Below are positions 44,581 through 55,954 of a stretch of DNA of 64,000 bases, in pieces. The DNA comes from Amylostereum areolatum (lineage: Eukaryota; Basidiomycota; Agaricomycetes; Russulales; Stereaceae). Position 1 is the stretch's first letter. Each line of letters begins with the position of its first letter. The stretch lies in NCBI GenBank assembly GCA_012932865.1, contig SAXG01000001.1:981693-1045692 (forward strand), in the 5' to 3' direction. The notes below the pieces were generated by a model, which worked only from the letters and a program-made list of their open reading frames with translations, was not told where the DNA came from and ran no database searches. A program made the translations under genes and the position numbers.

Positions 44581-46000
44581 AATAGAGATCGGTAGAGAAG
44601 TTGGGAGAAGGGCGAAGAAGAACTGTGAGTGGATGGGGAAAGTGCGGAAGATGAGGAGAGGAGGGGCAGGGACGGGGGACGGGGTCTAAAGGGACGGGGA
44701 AGAAATGCTCATGGTAAGGTGATTCGGTAGCGAATCGCCCAGTATTTAAAAGCGTTGAAAGCGGCGAGACTACAATGGAGGAGGCAAAGCCTCTGGCGAA
44801 AGCGAAAGCGAAGTTGGGACCAAGTGACAAGTGGTACATTGACTATGGGCCACGCTGGTAAAGCCTATTGTTCCTCACGGGCGAGGCGATCGCCACCGAG
44901 TGCATGTGGCGCATGAGACAAAGCCGACAAAGGTGGCTACTGAATGGGAGTTGCCGGAAGGCTTCACGAAGCTGTACGGAGGCGCGTTCACTTGCTCAAG
45001 GCGCTAATTGATCCTGGAGTAACTGCGAACCGATTAACGAGGCGCAGGGGACGAAGTGTCACCGGGAAGGCTGCATTGGCGAGTGCCGGGGCAAACAAAC
45101 TTGTGTAAGCATGAATGCGCCCGACCCAGTGTCCAACATAGGATGCGGGGTGGATGTCCGGTGCGTAACGCTTGAGCCACGTACTTGAGGTGTACGAAAT
45201 TCGGTCTTTGAGCTGTGCGACGGGAATGGAACTCACGGGCACGAGAAGAGGCCGTTAGTGCAAACATGTGTAACTCCCACGGGGAACTCTTGACCTAAAG
45301 ATGGACCCAATTCATGTGAACTGCGCAATTGACGAGAATGGAAAGCCAAGACGCTGAGTGTATCGCCACGCAGAGAAGGTAGATGTGTATTATGTGCAGC
45401 TTCGATGAAGATTTGGCCAGTTAGCGGATGCAGCGTATCGCCTTGCGCAGCAGAGGGGAGATATTGCGGGCTGGAAGGACATTACTGCTAGACACGAACC
45501 ACGAGCGCCAAGGTGGAACTGGGGGTCGTGGCCTGAGTGAAGGGTTCTGTGTACAGGATTGAATATGCGCAGCAAGAGCTTGGTATTTGGGGACAGCGGC
45601 GACTGAGGTCTTGGGTATTCGTGGTCCGTTTGCACACAAAATGGAAACCCTCCCTTGGACATGTTTTCTGCGCTGAGATTGGACTTGTGCAAGTGGACGA
45701 GCTGGCAGAGAGGGGGGTGAACGATGACGAAGAGGATCAGGAGGTGGAGAACCACTGGGGCGGTGCGTGGCGGGTGACGTAACAGGTTTCGGCGCTTGTG
45801 CGGTCCGACGTCATTGCTTTTTGCATCCCCTCTGCTATAAGTAAATGGGATCTACTGTGCCCCAAGTTCCCCAGCTTCCTGCTTCGACCCCCTCCATCCA
45901 CGACACTCACGACCTTATCCTGTAAGTTTCCTTCCTTTCTCGCCTCCTATCCCTCCTCCTCACCGTCTTCTAGTATTCCCATCCCATCCATAACATCAAC
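44581..46000. other. Intergenic with one possible broken or spliced small ORF
   Basis: Mostly gene-free. On the plus strand, ATG 44775 encodes MEEAKPLAKAKAKLGPSDKW then YIDYGPRW and a TAA at 44859; immediately after, another frame reads KPIVPHGRGDRHRVHVAHE and TEWELPEGFTKLYGGAF to a stop near 45006. The two frames may be one small gene joined by an intron, or a frameshifted remnant. No family recognised. A 5'-leader-like C/T-rich run at 45840-45990 precedes the SUR7-like gene, with a possible 5'-UTR intron (GTAAGT at 45921). Confidence 0.35.
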
Positions 46001-46689
46001 ATGGCTGCAGGCGCTGCGTACCCAGGTCTTTTCTTCTGCTTTGCAGCAATGGTCCTCCTCGTCATCGTACGTTCATATCTCGTCTGTTTCATGTATTTGG
46101 ACTGACCCTATCTTTCTTCGACCCCTAGGCATCAGTTTCGTCCCCTACCTGGAACAGCGTATACCTTTTCAAGGCCGCGAGGGCCGGACAGGAGGTACAT
46201 TATGGTGTATTTGGATTCACCGGATCAGACACCCACGTCGGCTACAACTTTAACAGCTTCTTACCTGGGTACGTATATCCAAATCTTCCCTTGCATGCAT
46301 CTCCGCTGACTGTTGCTCACAGGAATGAACGTTTGAACAAAACTATCATCCTCAACCTCACCGACGCCCTCATCCTCCACCCCATCGCTGCAGGCCTCGC
46401 AGGGCTCGCATTCCTGTTTGGCATTTGCGGCGCCAGCTACCACCGCGCCGGCACCGTGTTCATGGCCCTCGCATCCGCTCTCGCCATGCTCGCCACACTC
46501 GTCGCGTGGGTGATCGACATGGTTCTGTTCGGTATCGCCCGTACCCAGTTCCGTGACGCGGGCTTCAGCGCTCAGTACGGCAACGCAACATGGATCACCC
46601 TCGGTGCCCTCGTCGCGCTGCTCGCAGGTTTCTGCACGTCCGCGTGTGGTGTTTTCGGCTCGTACAGGCGTCGCCGCGACGCGTTCTAG
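46001..46689 (+). CDS. SUR7/PalI-family (pali) four-helix plasma membrane protein
   Basis: Three exons: 46001-46066, 46129 to about 46270, and about 46322-46689 (TAG 46687-46689); joins give VLLVIASVSSPTWNSVYLF and NFNSFLPGNERLNKT. Product about 190 aa with four predicted membrane helices: an N-terminal one (YPGLFFCFAAMVLLVIASVS), an extracellular loop containing VHYGVFGFTG, then LIAAGLAGLAFLFG-like, MALASALAMLATLVAWVIDM and WITLGALVALLAGFCTSACG. A short basic tail, SYRRRRDAF, ends the protein. This is the layout of SUR7/PalI proteins, which mark eisosomes or take part in ambient-pH sensing; which of the two applies cannot be decided. Same strand as areA, but 5.3 kb separates them. Confidence 0.85.
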
Positions 46690-49120
46690 ATGCTTTGAAC
46701 CCAGTACTCTTGCAGGTGTGAACCATTGTACATTATTGATATTCTCTTCATTTCGCCGCATTCACCAGCTGTAATCCTTTGCCTTCGGACCCTCTTCCCC
46801 CTGTCACATTCTTATACTGTATCTATCTTGCTTAAGCCCCCCTCTCAGAGCGGCGTCGACGACTTCCTTTCCACGTACCACTGATGCCACGGACCTCCTC
46901 ATGTTTCCCCCCTGTACAATATCTTCTTCAGACGGAATCGAAAAACGTGGCGGAGTTCCAGCCGGGGGGCTTTGTTGGTCCCGTTGAAATACTTATCCTC
47001 AATTTACCCCTATACATACACTTCTTCCTGGATTTCGTCCATATAGTTGGATACGGGAAGGTAAACAACTCCATAGTAATCAGTTGTCATTCTCGTACAT
47101 CTCGGTGTGTGAGGTGTATACGTTCATCAAGAAACTTTGTGCAACGTGCTTTACAAATTACTGGCCCGGCTCCGCGAATCTTAGATTAGTAACTTTGGCG
47201 TTGTTTGGCAAGAGCCTTGGAATCAAACAGATGTCAACAAAGGAGCACCCGCCATGCAGGACGATCCCGGATGACCAGGAACCGCTTCGAATCCGATGGC
47301 GCGGAGTTCGAGGGCGCGCATCGACCCGAGGTCCTCAATATATTCAAGATGTAAAACGACCGTGCGTCACGCCGCCCCTATATTAGGGCAGCCGACGCCG
47401 ACCGAGAGGGGAGGCGGGGGGTGTATGGTAATTGCGTCGAGTTTCATTGGCGGGTCCACGCGGATGCAGGCAGGTCGATTTGCGCATCCGCCCGGCGGCC
47501 GAAGCGTCGGCGACGTGTCGGGGACTCGGAGAGGAGGCGTTGGACTTCCGGAGAGGGAGACAGGAGGAGACGGGTGCGCTTTTTCCCCCAGGTCCCTGGC
47601 CGCCCCTGGCGCAACTTTTATGCATCACGCAGAACACGCCTCGAGGCTCGCTCCAACGCTCCGAGACCCAACTTGACTCTGAACGAATCCCGACCCGCCC
47701 ATCTCGCGCGCGCGTCGCGGAATATTCCGATTTCTGATCCACCCATCTCGTCGTGGTTCTGTGAGTACGTACGTACGCTCATGCAATCTATGATTTTTCC
47801 ATTCACGGGCCTTTTTGCATGCACGTCGTTTTATATTTTACAAGATGGAGAGCGTTGTGGCGACGGCGTCAGCTGCCATCGGGAGCGGGAGCGGATGCAG
47901 ACAGCGACTAGCAACTGCTTGCGCTCGTGAAATTGGGCTAGGCGAGGGCAGGCTGGCTGATTGGTTCTCTGCTGATGTGTTCAGGAGCCGGATTCGAGTA
48001 CTTCGAGGCATGGATACGTACGAATAACGACGGGAGCGGTGCCTTGGGGCTGGCCGTCCAAGGAGCGAACTCGCCGGACAGAGCGGTTGGGACGGAGTCG
48101 GACGCAGGACACGGCCTGACACGGCGGGACATTACAAGTGCGGGAACTGAAGGCATGCAGACGTATGGCCTGGACGAGCGGAGTAGCTGCACCGTTTATG
48201 GAGCGCTATAGCGTCGAGGACCGCGTGGGCCGTCCCATATACTGCAGATGGACTCTCACACGCACATCCCACACGGCGCCGGGGAGAGGGACGACGCTGG
48301 GGTGACGTCAGGACAGGATAATCAGCGTTCAGGACGGGTCAGGACGCGGGGAGACGCACGAGAGTGACCTGCAACGCATGATGTTCAGTTGTCAGTTGAA
48401 TTGCAGCATGCACAACTGTCAATACGATGATGGGGTAAGAGTACCCTGGACACCCCTCAAACGAGAGGGAGGGCCGCGATGTCGATCTTTCGGAGCTGCA
48501 CATGGAGTAGGTGTTTGTGAGGACAAAGGAGAGAACGGGGAGGTCGAGGCCCTTTGGCGTGGGTCCTGACCGTGCGTAAGTATAGGTGTGCGGTGGCGCC
48601 GGCGACTCGTCGAGAACAAAAGCGACTAAAGCGTTCTATTTCCGGTGCTTTGGGTATGGACAAGTGCGTATGCGTGTGGGAGCGCGTCAGTAACGTCGAG
48701 CGAAGGAAGTATTCGGAACCGGGCGGGCGTGGGAGCAGAGTCGAGAGAGAGCCTGAGGGATCCCAGATGCGTGGTGCGCAACGGGCGTAGGCGTCGATCA
48801 AGTCGATGCCATCTGCTGAGCTCTTGGAGGGGCCAGTGGGATGGAGAGAAGGGGGACATCGAATTCGCGGATCCGCTGCATTCTTCGGTGGGTGAGGAAG
48901 TCCGATGAGCGGGCACGGTGCGACAGAGTGGGTGGAATCAGACCGACTAATTCGCGAAGGGCAAGTTGCGAGGGGGGAAATCCGAAAGATGCAGAATCAT
49001 TGCGGATGCACGCGGTCATATTGCCTATTGGTTGGAGGGATCGTGCCCTGCGTGGACTCCGCCGGCGGGAGGGGAGAAAAGAAGCGCATGGGCGAGAGAA
49101 GGCCATGGATTGCATCGGAC

Positions 49121-49145
49121 GGAAGGGAAGGGAAGGGAAGGGAAG
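49121..49145. repeat. Tandem repeat, 5-bp unit GGAAG, five copies
   Basis: Five uninterrupted copies of GGAAG in the G/A-rich part of the areA upstream region. Confidence 0.9.
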
Positions 49146-51531
49146 CGTGCGCGCGATTGATCTGCCAGTAGAGGAAGAGCGGTGCTGGGTGGTTCAAGTT
49201 GCGCGCGCGAGAGGCGATGTCAATCTCACGGGGAGAAACGCACTCGGTCGGCACGTCCGGATCGACGGGGTAGGGGCAGATCAGAACGAGCCAGAGTCTG
49301 GATGGGGGTGCACGTTGGGCGTGCGTGCGTACGTACCGAATGTATGCGTCGAGCGCAGGGAGCGCGGTGGCTTTTGAATTGGAGGAGATGTCCGGAGAAG
49401 CCAGGCCAGGGTCGTCGAGAAAGAGGGTGGTGGAAAGCCGCGAGGGACCGAGCGCCGCAGATGCAGATTCGGACAAACGAGGGTGGCCGCGTTGGATTCG
49501 ATCCAAGCGCGAGCGCGAGATGGGCGCGACCAGGATGGGTGCCGGCGGAACAAGCTTCAAGCTCGAGGACGGACGATGGAACACGAATGGGGACCGGTGG
49601 TCTTGTTTCTGTCGTCGGGCAGGCGAACAGGCATGGTATGAGCGTTTGGCTTGGGAGGTCAGGGAACGGGCGCTCGTGTGGAGAAGGAGCTGAATCACAA
49701 GCGCGTGAGGATACCGTAAGTATGGCCAGGAAGGGCATAACGTTGTTGATGGGTCCGTGGAAAGGAAAGGGGGGGGAGGCGGCAGGGTCGGTGCGAAGGC
49801 GGTGTCGGGGGAGGGGTGAAAGCGCGCACGTGGGCTGAGGATGGGATGGGTGGCCGGTCATGGAGGAGTATGGAAGATTGAGAGCCCATATGGTGGGTGT
49901 GCGAGTGCGGGGGGGGGTTGGAGATGACGGTTGCCATGTGCGTGACAAGCCTGGGGGTGGGTGGCATAGACGCCCACCGGTCAGCTGGGACGCCACACAA
50001 GCGTGCGTCGGGCAAGGCGGGGTTGGCGTCCGAGGGCAGGGTGTCCGAGTCGAGGGTGGATGGGCCAAGGGGATTTTCAAGCGATCGGAGGCGTGTTCGA
50101 AGGAAGGGTTGCGAGCACGAGTCGGGCGGCGTACTCCAAGGAGAAAGGAGTCATGGAAGCGACGAGGCAGAAGGCGTGTGAGCTGGAGTCGAAGGGAGGA
50201 TGGATGGATGGGGACAAGACGTGCGATCACGAGCAACTGACGTTCGGTGGACACGAGAGGGTGTGCGTGGTTCGCTTCTGTGGAGGGTGCCGGGGAGAGG
50301 AGACGCTAGGCCAGACAATCGGGTGCTGAAGGCGTGAAAGCGCCAAGGGGTGGAATAGACCCAGGTGGGTAGGAAGGAGGGGAGGAGGCGGAAGACAGAA
50401 GACAGAAGGCGAGGGCAGGGCGGGTCGGTTCGGCACGGCGCCTGGCGGCGGCGCACCGCTCGCGCTCTTTCTTCTAGTGGGGGCAAGGTCCGGCCGAGAG
50501 CGGGCCAGAGAGGAGGAGAAATGGTTGTTGGGCTCAAGTTGGGCTGGAAAAGGGAGAGGAGGAGGGGAGGGGCGTCCGGGGGCCTCGGCATCGCGCTCGA
50601 GGGAAGGCGGCAGGTCAGGTGAGAGCCTGAGCATTGAATGGGGGAAGTGAGAAGGCCAGAAGGCGAGCGTAGTGGCGGCGAGAGGCGCAATGCCCTGCAA
50701 TGCCCCGCTATTCAGTCGGAGCGGGAAACGGTCCATTCCAACTCCCGTTCTGAGTCTCTGACAGTTCTGTCATTGTCGCGCGCAAAGTCATCGGACGAGA
50801 GGGGCGAGCAGAGCCGACGAGAGCGTGGACTGCGCAAAGGCATGGCGGCCCTGGGAAGACGGAGAAAGGAAAATTAATTTTCATGGTAATTAGACGGATG
50901 GGAGCAGGTGAGATCGGAAAATGGGTTCAAGGCGAAGGACGTTGACGACGAGGGCACGGAGGAAGAAACGGAAGCAAAAGTCGAAACAAGCGGGTGAGGA
51001 CGAAGAGGGAGGAAGGGGAAGAATCAGAGGAGAGGAGGAAAGAGGAGGTGGCGGAAGGGAAAAGAGGCGGCGGAAGGGCGACGGCAGGAAAATGAGATGA
51101 GATCGTCATGAGATGATGTGAGATCGCTTTAGATCTGGCCACCGATCTCTCAGGGACCGCAGACGGGACCCCGAGCACCCCTCTCCACCTGCGGTCGCGG
51201 CTCGACCACCTTCAGCCACCTGCAAGTACTTTGGACGCGATGGCTGGGCGAAGGGCTGCAGTGGACGATCGACTGGCAGGGTTTAGGGGCGGAAGGGAAG
51301 ATGAAGAGGGCGAAGAAACAGAGAGGAAACCGAGGGCACGGCGAGGCAGGAGAAGCGGGCCGAAGCTCCCGGGAGCGGATGTTAGCGCCGGAGGGGGGAA
51401 GGCGCCAAAGGGCCGGGCTGGCGTGCCCTCTCTGCCTCCTGCCCTCGCCGTCCGCTCCTCTTCCTCTCCCGACTCCCTCCAACTCCTCTTTCGTCCCCAC
51501 TCTCACCGCTTCCCGACCACACCGCCCTCCC

Positions 51532-51559
51532 CGACGCCCGACGCCCGACGCCCGACGCC
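51532..51559. repeat. Tandem repeat, 7-bp unit CGACGCC, four copies
   Basis: Four perfect copies in the presumed areA 5' leader, about 415 bases before the start codon. Confidence 0.9.
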
Positions 51560-51973
51560 CGCCCGTCCCAACAGATCGCTCGCAGTCGCCGCCCATCACG
51601 CCTTGGCTAGAGTCCGCCGCCCGCTTCGGTGCTTCTTCCCGTGCTCGTTCCCACTGCTCGCAGGTGTATGCTGCCCATCTCCTGTGCCATCCCATCGCCA
51701 TTTCATGAATTCGAACAAGGAAGACGCTCAGAATCAGTCCTGGTCGCCGACGCCGAGACCGACGGTGCAGACCTCGTTCGCCCCCCCCGCCATCATCCTC
51801 AAACGCTGACCGCAGCCCTCATCCGTCCTCATCTATGTCCCCCTCATCGCAGTCCTCCCCCTGGATCCATTCCCTCTCCCTCAACTCTCCTGATCTTCCC
51901 TCCTCATATCCAGTTCGTCTCTCCCACTCGTCCTCCGCTTTTTTCCCGCTCACGCCCCAGCCCTCAGTCCGCC

Positions 51974-54900
51974 ATGGCCCCTCCCGCCCCGCCCGATCTC
52001 AGAAACATTTTTTCGGCCCCCCTCAACCCCGCCATGTTCGCCCAGCTCACCGCTAGCGGCATCATAGGCCCTCTCCAGCCCAACCCCACCTCCTCCAGCC
52101 TTCCCGGCCCCGGTCTTCACCACCCCGCCCGCTACCACGACCTCGCCCACTCCGAATCTCATCCGACCTCTCACCACGCTCTCCCCCCGCCTTTCTCTTC
52201 TTCCTCCTCCTCCCATCACCCGTCTTCAATCTCCCGCTCCTATCAACCGTCCTCATCCGTCCCTCCGTTTGCCCTCCCTGTCTCCCATCCCCATCCTAAA
52301 CCAAAGTCCCACTCCATCTCCTCCACCTCCTTTCCATCTCAGCACTCTCGACCGGCACCCACCCTCTCCACAAATTTCGATTCCAATCCCCACTCCCCCA
52401 ATCCCGACATGTCCTCTCACTCCCGCACCACTTCCTCCGGTAATTTCATTTCCCGTTTTGATCCCGACCCGCTCTCGCTCATTCCAAGTCCGCACAGGCT
52501 CCAGCGTACCCGGTAGCCTGTCCCCCCGCCATTCTCTCTCTCCTAATTCCAATCTCGACCTTGGCCTCGACGTGAACTACCAAGGTGAACGCTCCAACGC
52601 CGGCCTCCCCCCTTCCCTCTGGATGTCCCCCACCTCTACCGCCCCCTCTACCCCCGGCTTGGAACCCTACGGCCCGTTCACGCCCCTCGCCCACAATTCC
52701 CTCCTCGCAGGTCACTCAACCCTCGCCTCCCACCACGCTTCCGGTCTCGCCCACCCCGATTTCGACTCGCCCACGTCTCCGATCGCCTCAGGTCGACCCG
52801 ACGGCTCCTCCACCATCTTCACCGACATGTTGTCCGACGGTTTGTTTTCGTCGCACACCACTGATCTCGGTGCCAGCACGTACCCCTCGCCCCTCCTATC
52901 GGGCTCCCCCGACTTGAAATCGCACCGGTTGTCCCCCACAGACGCAAACCTGTTGGACACCGACAAGCTGGCAAAGGAGGATCCTCTGGCAGCGCAGGTG
53001 TGGAAGATGTATGCCCGCACGAAGGCTAACCTTCCTCACGCGCAGCGTATGGAGAATTTAACATGGCGCATGATGGCGCTCGCTCTCAAGAAGAAGAAGG
53101 ACGAAGAAGCGCGCCAGGCCGCCGGCCAGAATGAGTCCGACGATTCGACCAAGGTCAAGACCGAAATCGACGAAACAAACGACATCAACGGTTCGGCGAA
53201 CCAGGTGGATCCGGCCCCCGAAGGCATCAAGAGCGAAGAAAGAGGCCGCAGAGTCGACAAAGGCAAGGCGAAAGTCAGCGTTGTCGGGTTTGATGGAACC
53301 AATCAGGACGGCAAGGAAGATGAGGAGTAAGTAGTGTCACCTGCCCTCGCACGTTTGCCTCGCCCGCCTCGTTGCAGCGCTGACTCCTCGCTCTTCTTAC
53401 TTTCCACTCTTAAGGGACACCACGGCTATGGATTGGAGAGCGATGAGTCGCTCCAGATCCCGCGTCGCCATGGATTGGAGGCCCGAAAGCCGTTCACGGT
53501 CTCGCCCTCCACCGTCCGCCGCACCGTTGTATGAACATAGTTTCCCCGACGGCGATCGGTTTACATTTCCCTCGTTCGACCCCCCGTCGGGGGCGGGCCT
53601 CCTCAGTCCCCGAAGGCTTAGCGAACCGCGCTACACTTTTCCCTCGTCCAATGGGCCCTCGTCGGGCCCGTCTGCGGCAAGCGGACGCCACAGCCCCACC
53701 TCGAACTTCCACCTTCCCTCCGTTCAGGAGCACGCAAGCGAACACCTCGATTCTCTCTCGTCCCTCCACCACTCGGGTCGATTTTCGTACGATGCATCGG
53801 CGGAAATGCATGGCTTTGGCGGTCACCCGTCCTCTTTGCCCGCGTACGGTCTGCACGGACCCGCACGGGTTCCCCCCTCCCAGACGACTTCTCCCGATCA
53901 GCGTTCTTTCCCCCGGCACGTTCGTAAAACGAGTTTCGATCACACCGTTTCGAAAGAAGGGATCCTGGGTGGCCCCGTCGGTCGCCACCAAGTCAACGGC
54001 AAGCCGCTCCCTCCAGACAGTCTGCTTGGCACGAAACGGAGGGCCGATGCGCCACACGCGGAAAGTATGCTGCGCGCAGATCCAGCCAGCGTACATGTGT
54101 CGCCCATATCGGAAAATCGGCCCATGAACCAGAACTTTGCGTCACATGTATCTGCAGGGAGCGGCTCGTTCCCCTCCAGCCCTTTCAATTTCTCGTTCCC
54201 CAACCCCGCCTACGACCACTTTTTCGACCTGTCGACCTCGCTGCAGCACGACTATACTCACCCCTTGCCCTCCACGGATGAAGGCCACCCGGCCTCGTTC
54301 CCCGACTCGCATCTGCTGTCGTCCCACAGCTATTCGTCGCAGATGGGTTCGCCCCACACGTACCACGAAGGATTGTCCCCCGCGGCGGCCGCGGCTTCCG
54401 CCGCGATGGCGGAAGGCTACGCCCGCTTGAACGTCGCGAACCTGGCGGGCGTGGACGACCCCGGCTTCGAATATCAGAACCTCATGGGCGTTATGTACAA
54501 CAACCTGGGATCGTCCTCGAACAATCTCTCGCACCACCCGCCGTTCACGCACATCGACCCGACGCAAATCCTGCCTGTCGAGCAGGACCCAAGCTATCCG
54601 GCGATGCACGCCAGTCCCTCCAGCGACGGCTGGGGTGGGGGCTTCAATTCGAGCGAAACGGCCTCTCCAGAGCCGGTGGGCACGTCCAACGCGTCGACGC
54701 CACCGTCAGCGGACGGGGCCGGTGCGGGGGCCCAGAGCGGAGCGCCGCACAAGAACGCCGGGCGCAAGATCTCGTCGACGAAGCGGGTGATGCAGGACGT
54801 TGCTGCACGGTCGGCGGCGCAGCGGAAACGGTCGACGGCGGGTGCAGATGGATCGGCTCCTTCGGGCCACCTTCGTGGGTCGACGAGCACGCCCGACTTT

Positions 54901-55543
54901 GCGGCGACGACGGCGAGCGAGGGAAAGAACGACGACGACACGCCGCCGACGGTGTGCACGAACTGCCAGACGACGAACACGCCCCTGTGGCGGCGGGATC
55001 CGGACGGGCAGCCGCTTTGTACGTGACTTGGTTTTGCTTCTGGGTGGAGACGCGGCTGACGGGGGAAAAATGTGGGGAATGATTTGTTTTCAGGCAACGC
55101 GTGCGGGCTATTTTATGTGAGTGCGAAAGGGCTTATCAGACGCGATATGGGGCACTGAGCGCGTCATCTGAACAGAAATTGCATGGGGTGGTCCGTCCTC
55201 TATCTTTGAAGACGGACGTGATAAAGAAGCGGTGCGTGCTCTGTCTGGTCCAACCCGGGCACGAGGGGGACTTATCGCCTCCTTCCCATTATCTCGCAGG
55301 AACCGAGCGTCCGGCGCCCCAAGCGGAGGATCCCGCAAGGGCGGATCCGTCCTGCCCAAGTTGGCGTCCACGTCGGGAAGGCCGAGGTCGTCGACGACGA
55401 GCAACACGCCGGCGGGGCCGCCGGGATCGCGGTTATCGCCGGGGAGTCGGGTGGGCGGGGGAGCGACGACAGGCACGTTGTCGATGAAGCGGCAGCGACG
55501 GACATCTGCGTCGGCGGCGGCGGGGGCGGGGGCGGGAAAGTGA
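51974..55543 (+). CDS. areA: GATA-type nitrogen regulator AreA/Nit2
   Basis: Global activator of genes for secondary nitrogen sources, acting in the nucleus at GATA sites. Six exons, in frame: 51974-52439, 52498-53326, 53415-55018, 55094-55116, 55176-55231 and 55300-55543; 1073 aa. The AreA-specific N-terminal block (DUF1752) reads [20 protein letters not shown] and [16 protein letters not shown]. The single zinc finger has the C-x2-C-x17-C-x2-C spacing: [17 protein letters not shown], then [20 protein letters not shown], followed by [14 protein letters not shown]. The third Cys codon is split by an intron, and the fourth exon is only 23 nt, encoding the end of that Cys and NACGLFY. The long centre is Ser/Pro-rich activation-type sequence with SRSRSRV repeats. 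The C-terminus is basic. The start [20 protein letters not shown] is the first Met of the long frame. Confidence 0.95.
55094..55116 (+). other. 23-nt micro-exon inside the AreA zinc finger
   Basis: Flanked by a TTTTCAG acceptor and a GTGAGT donor. It completes the third zinc Cys and encodes NACGLFY. Its length is not a multiple of three, so skipping would destroy the finger and shift the frame. Confidence 0.88.
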
Positions 55544-55954
55544 AGACGCGCTGAGCGTGGTGCTGTATCTCATTCATTCCTTCATTCTCATTCTCTCTCT
55601 CTCCTTTTCCTGATCCGCTGTTGTTTGTGCTTTTTGCGTGTGTGTGTGTGCGTGTGTGTGTGCTCATGATCGCGGCGATTTTTGTTGTATCGGTTGACAT
55701 GTTTGTAGACGACGTTCGCACTTTACAGGCGAACGAGACGACGAGAAACGAATGTACGACAGGGCTAGTAATAGTAATTTTAATGACATGCTAAGGACGG
55801 AAGGGGGCGGGTGAACGTAACGCTTAGACGCCCGAGAACGAGCTAGGGTAGCGCTGGAGGAGAAGGCCAACCGAGAGTCTCGACTCGAGGTGCAAGTTGC
55901 AAGTGGAAAGAGAACGTGCCAGTGGTCGCGGTCGTCGGTTGTCGGTCGACCGTC
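55544..55954. other. Spacer between areA and the Sec7 gene, with a GT-rich tract
   Basis: areA 3' UTR and promoter of the next plus-strand gene. A (GT)n tract with one interruption lies at 55637-55662. No gene recognised. Confidence 0.6.

Larger units (their letters stand above)
46690..51973. other. 5.3-kb region without a convincing gene, upstream of areA
   Basis: By far the longest gene-free stretch. From about 48.0 to 51.35 kb the plus strand is markedly G/A-rich; at about 51.4 kb it switches abruptly to C/T-rich up to the areA start. C/T-rich sequence is typical of the transcribed strand just before start codons elsewhere in this window, so the switch suggests divergent transcription from about 51.4 kb: areA to the right and an untranslated or unrecognised minus-strand transcript to the left. 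Long ORFs on both strands look like composition artefacts. A very long areA 5' leader and promoter is the simple alternative. Confidence 0.5.

Noticed and set aside
44988..45242. 84-codon minus-strand ORF (hydrophobic stretches)
   Set aside because: No ATG in frame; the only upstream ATG would need an intron of about 24-33 nt.
49226..50254. 342-codon minus-strand ORF
   Set aside because: Pro/Ser/Arg-rich low-complexity product expected from C/T-rich sequence, no splice-consistent neighbours and no domain; treated as possible non-coding transcript instead.
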